From Symbiodinium sp. CCMP2592 (lineage: Eukaryota; Sar; Dinophyceae; Suessiales; Symbiodiniaceae): 64,000 nucleotides of DNA. A program made the position numbers and the translations under genes. This document shows, in pieces, positions 19,445-28,690 of this stretch. The stretch lies in NCBI GenBank assembly GCA_905221615.1, contig CAJNDT010000502.1, positions 124,001 to 188,000 on the forward strand, read 5' to 3'. The notes beneath the pieces are model-generated. The model saw only the letters and a program-made list of their open reading frames with translations. It ran no database searches and was not told the DNA's origin. How positions within the stretch are numbered: position 1 is the first letter of the stretch; every line of letters starts with the position of its first letter.

Positions 19445-20715
19445 TTTCAAGGTGCTCAGGGAGTTCCGAGGCAGAGTGCCAGAGTTCTGCTGCTGACCAT
19501 CATCAGGCCAATCACATTGACCTTGGCAGTGATTACTGGAACGAAGCCGTGCAACAACTTCGGTGGAATTGTTTACACTGTGGCAGATCAGCTGCCGACT
19601 ATACCACCGGGCTCCGAAAGATCCAAAGGGCTGCACAATTGGATCAACGAATCAAATTGGCAGTTGAGGCCATCTCAGATTTCGGAGATATGGATATGAA
19701 GTTGTACAAAGCATGGACCGGCCAGACAGATGTGCTGCCTGGGTCGATCCCGCCACCTCGGCCATGCCAGCATGATGTCGAGACGTGGCCCATGGATGAT
19801 GTTTTGATTTACGACCATCCCCAGTGGCAACTGTTTGTTGGCAGTATTGGTTGCCCGATCCGATATGACCAGCTCCGGGTCAAGCCTGACATTGTCATCT
19901 CTATGAATGCAGATGACAGACCTCGGAATTTTGAGCCATGGGACTGGTATCAGTATTTGGCGAATTGTGGACCGTTTGGCACTGCACATCTTCGGTATGG
20001 TGGCTGGGATCAAACACATGCCAATGACTTTGATGCTGAACAAAGAAGTCATGAGTTCAAGACCATTTGGCGCCGCCTCATTTCAGATTTCAGAAAGATT
20101 ATGATGTGCTGGCAGCGCTCAGCAGAGGAGTTCAGCCAGAGTCAAAGGCAGAGTGCCATCAAGGGCAAAATGATGGGCAAGGCCAATGGCGGCAGGGGCA
20201 AGGGCAAGACAATCAGCAAGGGCTACAGCGGCCCCTGTCAGGTTTCCAATCACATGCAAAGCCAGAAGGCATCGACGAAGGGCTCATTTGGCTATGGCTG
20301 CTCCTATGACAAGGGCTTCAGCAAGGGAAGTGACATGGGCAGCCTGTTCGGAAGAGCCGCTGATGGAAGGCAGAGTGCCGATGGAAGGCAGAGTGCCTTG
20401 AAGGTGGCCGATGAGACATTCCCTGGTGAGCTCGGTAATGCTCTTGCTTTGTTGGAGGCGATGAAGCTTCAGGGAGGTGGTCGGAAGCGTGGAGGCAAGA
20501 AGAGGCCAATTCGTGTGCTTGTCCATTGCTACGGTGGCATTAACAGGACCTGTGCTGCTTATTGTGTCCTAGTCATGGCCTTTGCCTCGATGACCATGGA
20601 ACAAGCCATTGTCAGGTGGATCAACCACCGAGCCTACTATGCTCCATTCCGGGATCGTGAGTACATGATTGAAGCACTGCTGGAAATGCAGGATGAGCTG
20701 CACACGTACAGTTGA
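19420..20715 (+). CDS. Dual-specificity phosphatase-like protein with a low-complexity insert
   Basis: A protein of 431 residues from the first ATG. The signature H-C-Y-G-G-I-N-R-T (His369-Cys370...Arg376-Thr377) is the H-C-x5-R loop of cysteine phosphatases. The likely start of the phosphatase fold, W-Q-L-F-V-G-S-I-G-C-P-I and P-D-I-V-I-S-M-N, lies around 137-165, so the domain is interrupted by about 130 residues. That insert (roughly 235-335) is rich in Lys, Gly, Gln and Ser and contains three GGCAGAGTGCC words read as R-Q-S-A; a fourth, read as A-E-C-Q, is near the N-terminus. After the signature a helix-rich tail (A-I-V-R-W-I-N-H-R) is as expected. Catalysis is plausible because Cys and Arg are present; the substrate is unknown. 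Confidence 0.75.
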   Translation: MKAVMPTTVSRCSGSSEAECQSSAADHHQANHIDLGSDYWNEAVQQLRWNCLHCGRSAADYTTGLRKIQRAAQLDQRIKLAVEAISDFGDMDMKLYKAWTGQTDVLPGSIPPPRPCQHDVETWPMDDVLIYDHPQWQLFVGSIGCPIRYDQLRVKPDIVISMNADDRPRNFEPWDWYQYLANCGPFGTAHLRYGGWDQTHANDFDAEQRSHEFKTIWRRLISDFRKIMMCWQRSAEEFSQSQRQSAIKGKMMGKANGGRGKGKTISKGYSGPCQVSNHMQSQKASTKGSFGYGCSYDKGFSKGSDMGSLFGRAADGRQSADGRQSALKVADETFPGELGNALALLEAMKLQGGGRKRGGKKRPIRVLVHCYGGINRTCAAYCVLVMAFASMTMEQAIVRWINHRAYYAPFRDREYMIEALLEMQDELHTYS

Positions 20716-21233
20716 TCATCGACACTGAACCCGAAGTCCATGGTCAAACAGTTCTGCTCCAATGAATGATTCTGAGCCGTCGAAATTTGTGTCCCGACAC
20801 TGGCCCAGCCAGAGAGTCCTGGACCCGACACTGGACTGCTGGCTGGAAGTGAAACACAGTCCTTACCTTGATAAGGCTAATAGTTACATTCCCACTTTCA
20901 GCTGGCAGTCACAGCTTAATTCGTGCTTTTAAACCTGGCTGCCGGTGTTACTGACTGAGCTTAAAAAGAAAGTGAGATCATGCCCGTCTCGGTTGTGGAA
21001 ACTGTCAGTTCCTTTGTCGGTTGTGCCGACATGGTGATCAGGGCCGCTGGGGCGATTGGATGAGTGAATCCAGCCGGCGACTCAGTGGGTGCAAGTGTGA
21101 CTTTAACAGTCAGTCTCCGGTGATTGTAATGAGTGCTCATTTTTGCCTACTTGTGCTGTTGCAGCTGTCTGGGTTCCGGTGTAAGGCAGAGTGCCCTTGT
21201 CCCATTTGTGCAGTGGGCAAGTCATTATCCGCC
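20716..21233 (+). other. Spacer with possible intron
   Basis: No clear gene. A pyrimidine-rich stretch ending CCCATTTGTGCAG near 21215 could be a 3' splice site for the next gene, and contains one GGCAGAGTGCC word at 21185. Confidence 0.5.
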
Positions 21234-21831
21234 ATGGAAAACACGGGCGCAGTTCGCCAGCGCACTCGGCTGCAAGAGTTTTCAAGTTGGCAGATGGCCA
21301 ACTTGAGCAACGCCGGTCAATCCCAAAGAACAAGTCAGGTCGGGAAGGGAGGAAGTAAGGGAGGAGGAAAGCCAGGGCCAGGGCAGAGTGCCAGTGCGAG
21401 CAAGGGCGATCTTGGCAAGGGCAAGGGAAAGGGCAAAATCCCGATGCAAGACCCCAACCAGATCCTTTACACATACTTCATGTGCGTGGAGGACGTTTGG
21501 CAGGCAGTGGGCAGTGTATGTGATGATAATCATAGCATGTGTTTGATTGTGAGTGTTTCTTACTGCTTGACTGGATGTCTCCCTGCAGGTTCGATATGAA
21601 TTCTTCAAAGCGAACGGCATCGCCGCTTGGGCGCAACCCGGTGCCACGCAGGATAACACTCACAAAAGTTATCCGCACTGGTCCTTGCGCCCCACGGCCC
21701 AGACGGCCCTTCAACGCTACCAATGGTGGCCAAAGTGCATTAGATGGCCACTCAGATTCAAGCAATGCTTCGACGCTACATTTATTTATTATCTTATACC
21801 TACGGATCTTAATACTGACTAGAATCAAGTA
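21234..21831 (+). CDS. Hypothetical G/K-rich protein, two exons
   Basis: I do not recognise the product. The first exon (ATG 21234 to 21515) encodes M-E-N-T-G-A-V-R-Q-R-T-R-L-Q-E-F and then a Gly/Lys/Ser-rich linker (G-K-G-G-S-K-G-G-G-K, G-K-G-K-G-K-G-K) and D-P-N-Q-I-L-Y-T-Y-F-M. A 73-bp intron (21516-21588, GTATGTG...CTGCAG) is inferred; removing it joins G-S to V-R-Y-E-F-F-K-A-N-G-I-A-A-W-A-Q-P-G, which stays open to the stop at 21829-21831. A GGCAGAGTGCC word (21382) is read as Q-S-A. The real start may be in an upstream exon. The C-terminal part is rich in Trp and Tyr, suggesting a folded region. Confidence 0.55.
21516..21588 (+). other. Putative GT-AG intron
   Basis: 73 bp, GTATGTGATG at the 5' end and TCTCCCTGCAG at the 3' end. 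Its length is not a multiple of three and its removal joins two open frames. Confidence 0.6.
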
Positions 21832-21912
21832 GCAACTTCAACATGATCTCAGTTCAGGATCGATCAACACGCACCGCCAGCTTACCTGAAGCTGGAACTC
21901 ACCGGTGCAGGC

Positions 21913-22194
21913 ATGCAAGTGATGATGGACAAAAGATGGCTCTATGCCTGTAATGAGGGCTGGGCGCGGGGGGTGGAGAATTTGACGCTGTGGGACGGGG
22001 AAGTCACCGACGGTGACCAAATCTTGTGGACCACGACCATGGTGAGATTCGCTTACGACGAAGATGATCCGGAGGCCTGGAATGAAGAGCGTGTGGAAGA
22101 TGAGGAGGATTACAACGAGTTCGAATTGCCTATGATTGAGCAAGTTCAAATGACACCTGTAGACAGCGAATTCGTTGAAGTCCAAAGGCCGTGA
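21913..22194 (+). CDS. Hypothetical acidic protein or exon
   Basis: A 93-residue frame with M-Q-V-M-M-D-K-R-W-L-Y-A-C-N-E-G-W and an acidic tail (Y-D-E-D-D-P-E-A-W, V-E-D-E-E-D-Y-N-E-F). V-E-N-L-T-L-W resembles V-G-A-E-N-L-T-F in the large gene at 24192, and the DNA around it is similar too. The sequence before the ATG is a possible 3' splice site (CACCGGTGCAG), so this may be a last exon of the preceding gene. Three GGCAGAGTGCC words follow the stop within 50 bases. Confidence 0.45.
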   Translation: MQVMMDKRWLYACNEGWARGVENLTLWDGEVTDGDQILWTTTMVRFAYDEDDPEAWNEERVEDEEDYNEFELPMIEQVQMTPVDSEFVEVQRP

Positions 22195-23330
22195 GAAAAA
22201 AGGGCAGAGTGCCTTAAAAGGCAGAGTGCCAAAGGCAGAGTGCCCACCATTGGACCATTCAGTGAGTGGGTTGGCCCAAATTCCAATATCAATTTAATTT
22301 TCAGGCCAGGACAGTGACGAAGGCAGAGTGCCAGGAAGGCAGAGTGCCAGGTGGGTCAGGCTTCGTCGACTGACTCTTCTCAAGTTTTTCAGTGCCGATG
22401 TCTGCTCATGTGGACTTCTGCCTGCCTTTCGCACAGCAACAGGTTATTTGTTTGTGGTGCAGGCAAACCAACAAGTCATGATCAAAGTTGTGAGTGTTTT
22501 GGAGAAGGCCTCGTCGCTGTCAGAGTAGTGCCTCCAGAAGAGCATTGCTTGCTGCAGAAGCAAAACTGTGAGTGCTGAGACTTCTGAAGACCGAGCACTT
22601 CTGAGTTCTGTTGGATGTGTTGGGTTTGCGACTGTGCTGAGAGAGTCTGAGTATGAATGAAAGTGACCATGCAAGGTTTGGCCGTCAGCTGGCGTCTCCA
22701 GACCCCAGGATTGCTGGTCATCGGTGCTGTTCTTAGCTTCCGATCATGCTGCTTCTGCGTTGCCAAATTCAACTTAGCATTCTCGGGCTTCTGAAGTGTC
22801 ATGTCATGATTGTTTTGCCTATGGCTTATGATGGTTGCTCAGGTTTCAAATGTTGCTGCAGTGGTCCTTGAATCATGGCATATGGCAGATTTGAATATCA
22901 ACACAGCCCTTGAATTAGGTTTCATTCGTGTGCTAAGCTCCCGATCATGCTGAGTCTGTCTGGCCCCTCAATTAAGTTAAACTCCGTGTAGCTGCTGCTT
23001 CAATAAAAGTGTCATGTCATGATTATTCTGTCGATGGAGTTGCTCAAAGTGAAGTGAGTCGTGGTCCTTGAATGATGGCATATGCATGATATTTAATGTC
23101 AATGTGAGCATAATATCAAAATATAGTTGATATAATTTAAATTGTGTCAAATACTAGTAACTATAATCTAACAACACATTGACGTCAGAGGTAGTATATC
23201 ATTTCGACATTATAAGGCAGAGTGCCGCCTCGCCATTCTTTGCAGAGTGCCTTGAGCTGGACTGAGAAGGCTGAGTGCCTGCATCTGGCTGGACAAGGCA
23301 GAGTGCCGCAATCTGGCTGGACAAGGCAGA
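22195..23330 (+). other. Non-coding spacer with duplicated segments
   Basis: It contains eight GGCAGAGTGCC words (22203-22348 and 23216-23335) and degenerate ones. 22743-22870 and 22943-23070 share GATCATGCTG, AGTGTCATGTCATGAT and GGTCCTTGAAT in the same order, an imperfect duplication about 200 bp apart. Short frames at 22328-22578 are not convincing. Confidence 0.6.
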
Positions 23331-23375
23331 GTGCCGCAGGATGACAGCGCCTGTGCATGCGAGTCCGCTTGGTCA

Positions 23376-23861
23376 ATGTTTTGGGCCAATGTGCGAGCCG
23401 GCAACATCACCTCTGAGTTTTACGAACAACAGCTGGATGGATCCTTGCAGATGGGTTGGAATTTTCCCTTGCCGAACAAAAAACCTCTAGAACACTATGT
23501 CACAGCCTTCGGTGAGATCCGCCTGCAATTCCGCGTGAGAGGCGGGAAAGGATTCAAACAGTGCAAGTGTGAATGGAAATACGTCGGTCATGGAATGAAT
23601 CGGGACTCAATGATTGCGAAGATCCCACAGCCGTGGGTCATCGACATTCTGAAGCTTCTGCGCGAGCTCAGGATTCCTCGGTCTGAAAGGCAGAGTGCCG
23701 AAGTCCTCAAAGCCTCGGAAGTCGCAGCAGATGCCCTGAAACTGGTGGATTCTATTCCTGAAGATGCTCTGGACTTCGATCATCCGACAGATCAGGTGCA
23801 CCTCTGTGTCAAGCTGCACAGGAAACTCGCAAAGGATGAAAAGAGTGTGGAAACCAATTGA
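23376..23861 (+). CDS. Hypothetical protein, first frame of a probable multi-part gene
   Basis: An open frame begins at 23256 and has its first ATG at 23376. The protein has a folded-looking part (F-W-A-N-V-R-A-G-N-I-T-S-E-F-Y-E, W-N-F-P-L-P-N-K-K-P-L-E-H-Y, L-Q-F-R-V-R-G-G-K-G-F-K-Q-C-K-C-E-W). A GGCAGAGTGCC word at 23689 is read as R-Q-S-A between two helical segments. I do not know the family. The frame stops at 23861 and a second frame, open from before 23764, continues, so either an intron is missed or there is a frameshift near 23800. No hairpin word lies at that junction. Confidence 0.5.
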   Translation: MFWANVRAGNITSEFYEQQLDGSLQMGWNFPLPNKKPLEHYVTAFGEIRLQFRVRGGKGFKQCKCEWKYVGHGMNRDSMIAKIPQPWVIDILKLLRELRIPRSERQSAEVLKASEVAADALKLVDSIPEDALDFDHPTDQVHLCVKLHRKLAKDEKSVETN

Positions 23862-24249
23862 CTGGCGTTTTCTGAAATCTCGAACGTTCACAACCCACTG
23901 GCAATCGTTTCCTGTCCCGCTCGCTTTCGACTTGAAAACCTTGGTCACCCATGCCTCGGGCGTAGTGGCACCGCGGATGAGAAAATCGGTGCTCGTCACA
24001 GAAGCCAAAGGCGATGGGACGACTGTGGGAGCCTTCCTCAACCAGAGGTTTTCCGACCCAATCAAGTTCCCAGAGAAAGAGACCATGCTGATCCTCTTCA
24101 AGCTGTTCAAGTTTGTCTTGAAGCTACAAATGCATACCCTTAGGCAGGAAGGAGTCTTCTGGGGGACCTCCATGAGAATAACATTACTGTCATGGGAGGC
24201 AGAGTGCCGGACCACAAAGGCAGAGTGCCAGTGGGGGCGGAGAATTTGA
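23764..24249 (+). CDS. Hypothetical protein, second frame of the same probable gene
   Basis: The likely used part begins near W-K-P-I-D-W-R-F-L-K-S-R and runs through H-A-S-G-V-V-A-P-R-M-R-K-S-V-L-V-T-E-A-K-G-D-G-T-T-V-G-A-F. The last residues translate two GGCAGAGTGCC words as A-E-C-R and A-E-C-Q and then stop. The following frame (from 24192) reads the same two words as G-R-V-P. Removing one word of 11 nt joins the two frames. The product is unknown and the piecewise structure could also reflect introns. Confidence 0.4.
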   Translation: MLWTSIIRQIRCTSVSSCTGNSQRMKRVWKPIDWRFLKSRTFTTHWQSFPVPLAFDLKTLVTHASGVVAPRMRKSVLVTEAKGDGTTVGAFLNQRFSDPIKFPEKETMLILFKLFKFVLKLQMHTLRQEGVFWGTSMRITLLSWEAECRTTKAECQWGRRI

Positions 24250-27029
24250 CGTTTGCCTTGGTGGACTGCTCCGGTTGCCTACCAATTAATGATGTTCCCG
24301 CAAAAAAGATGAAGGGTCACCTCAACTGCTTTCTGAGCTTGTGGCAAATTCCCTCAAACCACAGCGCCACCGTCTCCGAGTACGCGTCAGAGGTCTGGAA
24401 GAAGATGCTTGCCGCTGGCGAAAAATTCAAAACGGACTATGGACCGAATAAGTGGAGAACTGGTGAAATGGTGTACGATCTGTACAAGTTGTGCAAGAAT
24501 CTGGAAGCAAAGTTCCAGCAGGGTCTGGACTTGATGCAACAATGCCAGCAAATGAGGGTCGAGGCAACAAGGGCAGTAATGAGCAGAATTCAGCCGCAGG
24601 CACTTGCGCCGCCGAATCCTCCGCCACCTCAGTGTTGGGATTCGACACCTCCCTGGGATCCCCCTGGATCTGCGACTGCAAAAGCCAAAGGGATGAAAGG
24701 AGGAGTGCCAGTAGAAGGCAGAGTGCCAGGCAAAGGCAAAGCAATACATCATCCTGATGGGACTCCTCCCAGGGGGGCCCGCCCGCCTTTGCATAAACCG
24801 CCTCAGCAAAAGGCGAGGCCTCCTGCTCCGTGGCAGGTGCCAGTAAGACCGCTGCGAAATGCTGGGCCTCTGCCTGATCACCCTTGGCAGCAGGAGTGGG
24901 AACCACTTCCTCCTGGCAGGGTGCAACCAGATCATCCTCCTCCTGGCAGGGGGCCGGTGCAACCAGATCATCCTCCTCCTGGCAGGGGGCCGGTGCAACC
25001 AGCTCATCCTCCTCCTGGCCACCAGCAGCAGCAACATCGCTGGGGCAGAACGGCCAGAATGCCCGTCATCCAGGACGAATACGATGCCTGGCATGACGAT
25101 GAGCCGAATCCCGAGCCGAATTCCCGGCCAAGAGTGCCAGAGCCGATGGGTCCCCCGCCGGCAAAGCAGCCTCCTGCCAAAAGGAAATTCGGCGACGGAC
25201 AGCCTGTGCCTGTTGGTTCCAAGCCACAGTTTATGTCGGCAAGTGCTCCTGCTGAAATGACGGAAAAGCAAAGGATGGACGAGCAGGATTTCGCCAAGGA
25301 ACTTGCCGAGTATGCTGACGATACGGCAAGAGGCTCCAATTTCGTTCCGCAGGGCCGACGCGCTGAGCCGGCCTGGGTGGCAAAGGCCCAGGGCTTGAAA
25401 AGCAAGGGCGACGCCGTCCCGATCGGGAAAGCAGCTTTCTTCGCCCAAAAGGGCAAGCCTGCCGGAAAGGGCCACAAAGGCAGAGTGCCAGTGGAGGACA
25501 ATATCCCTACTGACCTTGTTGGAAAGGGCCGTCCAGCCCTAGTGCCACTTGTTGGAAAGGGCCGTCCCAATATCCCTACTCACCTTGTTGGAAAGGGCCG
25601 TCCAGGCGAAGCTCATCCTGCTTTTTTGCGGCATATGAAGACGGAGAAGGGAGGAATATGGTTGGACCCCAAGGAGGAGGTGGAAGCCGAGGAGGAGGAC
25701 ACTTTGGTTGATGTTGTGGTGGAAGAGGAGGAGCCTGTGCAAGATCCGTCGGACGATGAAATGGAATTTGTCGAGGTTATGGTGCAGGATGAGCAACCGC
25801 CGCTTGAGATGGAGGCGGAGCCCGAGGAGGATGAGCATGCGTTCGCCACGGCTGCCTCGATTCACCCGGATCGCTTGGACGAGGATGAGGGTGACAGCCA
25901 AGCAACAATGGTACTAGGGGACCATCTCCGAGAGGAGCAAGATGAGCCGATGCCTTCTGTACCGGAGACCCGGGTGACTGAGAGCGAGCACGATGCCGTC
26001 GTCGCCAAGGTCATGAACGAGCTGGAGGCTATGAATGTGGACCCGAGCCCGAAGGCTGCCGCAAACCCCAAGAGTGCGACTGCGCCAGTGCCTGGAGAGG
26101 TGAAGCCTTTCTTGGAAGCGGAGGAGGACCTCGGAATTACGGACCCCCAAGGCAGAGTGCCAAGGGGTCAAAACAAGATCAAGGTTCCAGCCGAGCTTTT
26201 GCAGCCAGAGACTGAGGAGGAGAAAACTCTCAGAGCGTTGCGGGGAATGCTGCCATGCAGTCACAGGGCGGTGACGACTTCGAAGGTGGGCCGCCTCGCC
26301 AATCGGGCACGTATGTCGAGACCGGTGCCACAAGATCAGCCGTTCAACCCCCACCACAACGATCGGAAGTTCAACAGCAAGACTACGACTGTCATGACCC
26401 AGCTGCTCATGGCTGTCCATGAGATCACAGTCCGAGAATGCGAGAAGAATTCCTTGCCAATGGAGAAGAAGGAAATGGTGTGGAATGACTTTCGGTCGAA
26501 GGGCTCGAAAACTGTGGTTGTCTGGGATCTGTTGTGTGACCAGGGCATGAAGGAGATTCCAAACAATTCTGAGCCTGGGGACTGGCACCTGTGGCTTCAG
26601 AGGGAAACTGGGGTGGCGGTCATTGAGCAGATTCTCCAGTGCATGTTCAATGTCACTCCGCCAGTTCATGGCCGTGATCGAGTCAAGGGAAAACATCTGA
26701 CATACTGGCACTGGTGGGAGGCCTCCAAGAGACTCGTTGAGGTTTATACGACGGAAGATGTCATCTCAAAGGAAAAATTCAGGCCCAAAGACCTGCAGAG
26801 CTGGATTGTGCCTTTGTCGTGCAAGATTTGGGATGCTTACAATTACACCATGCTTGTGTATTGTCAGAAGAAGCTGGAACAGAAGGCAAGGGGGGAAAAC
26901 CTAGACGCGGTGAGCCAGATGGGTGATGATGTCCCGCCATCGGAAGATGAAGAGTATGTGGATGTTTACCAGACCACTGCGAACTTCGTTCCTGATTGGG
27001 GAGTAACTGCAGATGGCTTTCAGGATTGA
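24192..27029 (+). CDS. Large proline-rich / acidic protein, unknown
   Basis: 945 residues from the ATG at 24192, which may be internal to a larger gene. Regions in order: a helical N-terminal part (F-L-S-L-W-Q-I-P-S-N-H-S, Y-G-P-N-K-W-R-T-G-E-M); a Pro-rich stretch with tandem H-P-P-P-G-R-G-P-V-Q-P-D units (about 240-280); repeats of L-V-G-K-G-R-P (about 435-475); a long Glu/Asp-rich segment (about 490-620); and a conserved-looking C-terminal domain (about 690-945) with H-L-T-Y-W-H-W-W-E-A-S-K-R and S-W-I-V-P-L-S-C-K-I-W-D. Five GGCAGAGTGCC words are all read as G-R-V-P, in linkers and not in the C-terminal domain. I cannot assign a function; the C-terminal part looks like a folded domain of a lineage-specific family. 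Confidence 0.6.
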   Translation: MGGRVPDHKGRVPVGAENLTFALVDCSGCLPINDVPAKKMKGHLNCFLSLWQIPSNHSATVSEYASEVWKKMLAAGEKFKTDYGPNKWRTGEMVYDLYKLCKNLEAKFQQGLDLMQQCQQMRVEATRAVMSRIQPQALAPPNPPPPQCWDSTPPWDPPGSATAKAKGMKGGVPVEGRVPGKGKAIHHPDGTPPRGARPPLHKPPQQKARPPAPWQVPVRPLRNAGPLPDHPWQQEWEPLPPGRVQPDHPPPGRGPVQPDHPPPGRGPVQPAHPPPGHQQQQHRWGRTARMPVIQDEYDAWHDDEPNPEPNSRPRVPEPMGPPPAKQPPAKRKFGDGQPVPVGSKPQFMSASAPAEMTEKQRMDEQDFAKELAEYADDTARGSNFVPQGRRAEPAWVAKAQGLKSKGDAVPIGKAAFFAQKGKPAGKGHKGRVPVEDNIPTDLVGKGRPALVPLVGKGRPNIPTHLVGKGRPGEAHPAFLRHMKTEKGGIWLDPKEEVEAEEEDTLVDVVVEEEEPVQDPSDDEMEFVEVMVQDEQPPLEMEAEPEEDEHAFATAASIHPDRLDEDEGDSQATMVLGDHLREEQDEPMPSVPETRVTESEHDAVVAKVMNELEAMNVDPSPKAAANPKSATAPVPGEVKPFLEAEEDLGITDPQGRVPRGQNKIKVPAELLQPETEEEKTLRALRGMLPCSHRAVTTSKVGRLANRARMSRPVPQDQPFNPHHNDRKFNSKTTTVMTQLLMAVHEITVRECEKNSLPMEKKEMVWNDFRSKGSKTVVVWDLLCDQGMKEIPNNSEPGDWHLWLQRETGVAVIEQILQCMFNVTPPVHGRDRVKGKHLTYWHWWEASKRLVEVYTTEDVISKEKFRPKDLQSWIVPLSCKIWDAYNYTMLVYCQKKLEQKARGENLDAVSQMGDDVPPSEDEEYVDVYQTTANFVPDWGVTADGFQD

Positions 27030-27739
27030 TCAGTGTCAATGATTGAGCTGAACGAGTAGGTTTATTAATTGTGTTGCCAAAACAAAGCCATCTAGTGGAC
27101 CTCCTCTTCTTCATCCCATTCGTCCTTGGGCACTGGGGACTTTCACAAGGCAGAGTGCCAGAGAGTTCTCGGTGTGACTAAGGCAGAGTGCCACCAAACA
27201 GTGTGGCCTGTTCAGATTCATTTTTGTGTCGCTGTCACTAGGCAGAGTGCCGGAAAGGCAGAGTGCCAATGTGAAATCGCATTTCTTGGGGCGTTTGAAT
27301 GTTGTCACTTTTGCGGTCCGTCTGATCTGGCACATTTCAGCTTGCCGTTTTGGAAAACAAAGACGATGCCTATGCATACAGTCATGTCGGCAGTAACTCG
27401 ATGGATTAATTACTGTGCCTGTGAATTGATTGGTTCAACCTTGGTTTCCTGTGACAGCCCCATAAAACCTTTCAGGTGCTGGCGTCCAAGGTGGTTGGCT
27501 ACTATGGCAAGGCTGGAATGCATGATGCAAGTGATTGTGAGTTGTGGAAGCTGAAACGCTTGCTATCTGGCCGTTGATGGGACCATGCCACGTAGTGTGT
27601 ACGGACTCTAGTGACTAGTGAGTGGATGCGCAAGAATTTCTTGACCTGGCCGCAATCAACATATGTGTGTTCAAGATCGAGTCCCTTAGTGCTGCAGTGG
27701 TGCTTCCAGGCAGAGTGCCAGAGACAGTCGCCGAGAGCA
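27030..27739 (+). other. Spacer with hairpin words and a possible small exon
   Basis: It holds five GGCAGAGTGCC words (27149-27267 and 27709). After a CCTTTCAG splice-like site, 27476-27577 is open: V-L-A-S-K-V-V-G-Y-Y-G-K-A-G-M-H-D-A and then S-D-C-E-L-W-K-L-K-R-L-L, ending in a stop. It could be a terminal exon, with low certainty. Confidence 0.4.
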
Positions 27740-28174
27740 ATGGGAAAGTCGAGGAAGAGCGCTCGTGTGAGTGATCAGATGATGTTCCCAATGCCGGGGG
27801 CAATGAACCCAGCAATGGGAATGAACAACCCACTGGCCATGATGAACCCTTTCATGTTGCAACAGCAGCAACAGATGCAGCAGCAGCAACAGATGCAGCA
27901 AATGCAGCAGATGCAGCAAATGCAGCAACAGCAGCAGATGGCTGCTGTGGGTGAATCAAGGCAGAGTGCCAACGACTCCTCCTCGTCGGAATCAGAAGAC
28001 CAAGAAGTGAGGAGGATTCGTAAGGAAACCAAGAAGAACAGAGCAAGGCAAGCAGCAACGATCGGGATTGATCGGCTGGCAACGTCCACTACCGATGCAG
28101 ATGCAATCCCGAGAAGCGCCACGACATTGCGTTCGATCCCTCTGGCTGCTTGTCAATCAACAGAGTATCCCTAA
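27740..28174 (+). CDS. Met/Gln-rich protein (M-G-K-S-R-K-S-A-R...), unknown
   Basis: A 144-residue protein with a basic N-terminus (M-G-K-S-R-K-S-A-R-V-S-D-Q), then a Met/Pro/Asn-rich part (M-F-P-M-P-G-A-M-N-P-A-M-G-M-N-N-P) and a tract of Q and M-Q units (about 35-70). After it comes a Ser/Glu-rich and then basic segment (S-S-S-S-E-S-E-D-Q-E, R-R-I-R-K-E-T-K-K-N-R-A-R). A GGCAGAGTGCC word at 27960 is read as R-Q-S-A just after the Q tract. This looks like an intrinsically disordered, possibly RNA-associated protein, which is inference from composition only. The C-terminus may be wrong if an intron starts after the basic segment. Confidence 0.55.
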   Translation: MGKSRKSARVSDQMMFPMPGAMNPAMGMNNPLAMMNPFMLQQQQQMQQQQQMQQMQQMQQMQQQQQMAAVGESRQSANDSSSSESEDQEVRRIRKETKKNRARQAATIGIDRLATSTTDADAIPRSATTLRSIPLAACQSTEYP

Positions 28175-28234
28175 GGTCAGCAATGATCCCTGAACCCTCC
28201 CCCCACAAAGCCTAGATAAGCCTTACTGACTGAG

Positions 28235-28690
28235 GTGAAGGTGAAAGCTCTGCTCGAGCGAGTTCATAGTGCATGGGATGCTGCGGTCACGGCTGACCTG
28301 CCACAACAAACAGCGCTGCAACTGCTCTTCATATTGACCAATCTGAAGCCGACCACAAAGGTCAGTGAACTCAGGGTCGATATGAAATACAGCTTGCTTG
28401 GTCAGCGATGTGAGAATGCCCATAGGCGTCAATCCGTCTGCGATAGCAGCAGTTGGAACCGCATAGCCAAACCGGTTCTGGGAATGGGGGTGAATATGTC
28501 TGAGCATTCTGTTGACAGGGTTGCCTTGGAGTGTGGATGGCAGTCCACATGGATGACCGAGGATGTCACGACCTATGCCAGGCGTAGAGCGAGAGCAAGG
28601 CAGTCCACTGAGACGCAGGGACGTCTCAGTTTCAATCCGAGTCCTGCTCCAGCTGCCCCGCCAACGGTTCCGCCGTCGGAGGCAGAGTGC
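28235..28690 (+). CDS. Upstream open frame, probable 5' part of the RING gene
   Basis: The frame begins with K-V-K-A-L-L-E-R-V-H-S-A-W-D-A-A-V and is helical until T-T-K, where GTCAGTG could be a donor site. It later carries W-M-T-E-D-V-T-T-Y-A-R-R-R-A-R and a Pro/Ala-rich part that matches the composition of the next frame. At 28681 a GGCAGAGTGCC word is read as A-E-C-Q; the RING-gene frame reads it as G-R-V-P. Exact removal of the word would give P-P-S-E-D-V-V-R-S-G-P-L-P as one frame. Whether it is one gene is inference. Confidence 0.4.

Noticed and set aside
24387-25475. Long minus-strand frame of 362 codons
   Set aside because: It lies opposite the GC-rich, proline-coding part of the 945-residue frame, and its composition is that of an antisense shadow.
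25914-26711. Minus-strand frame of 265 codons
   Set aside because: Antisense of the conserved-looking C-terminal domain of the + strand gene; no independent features.
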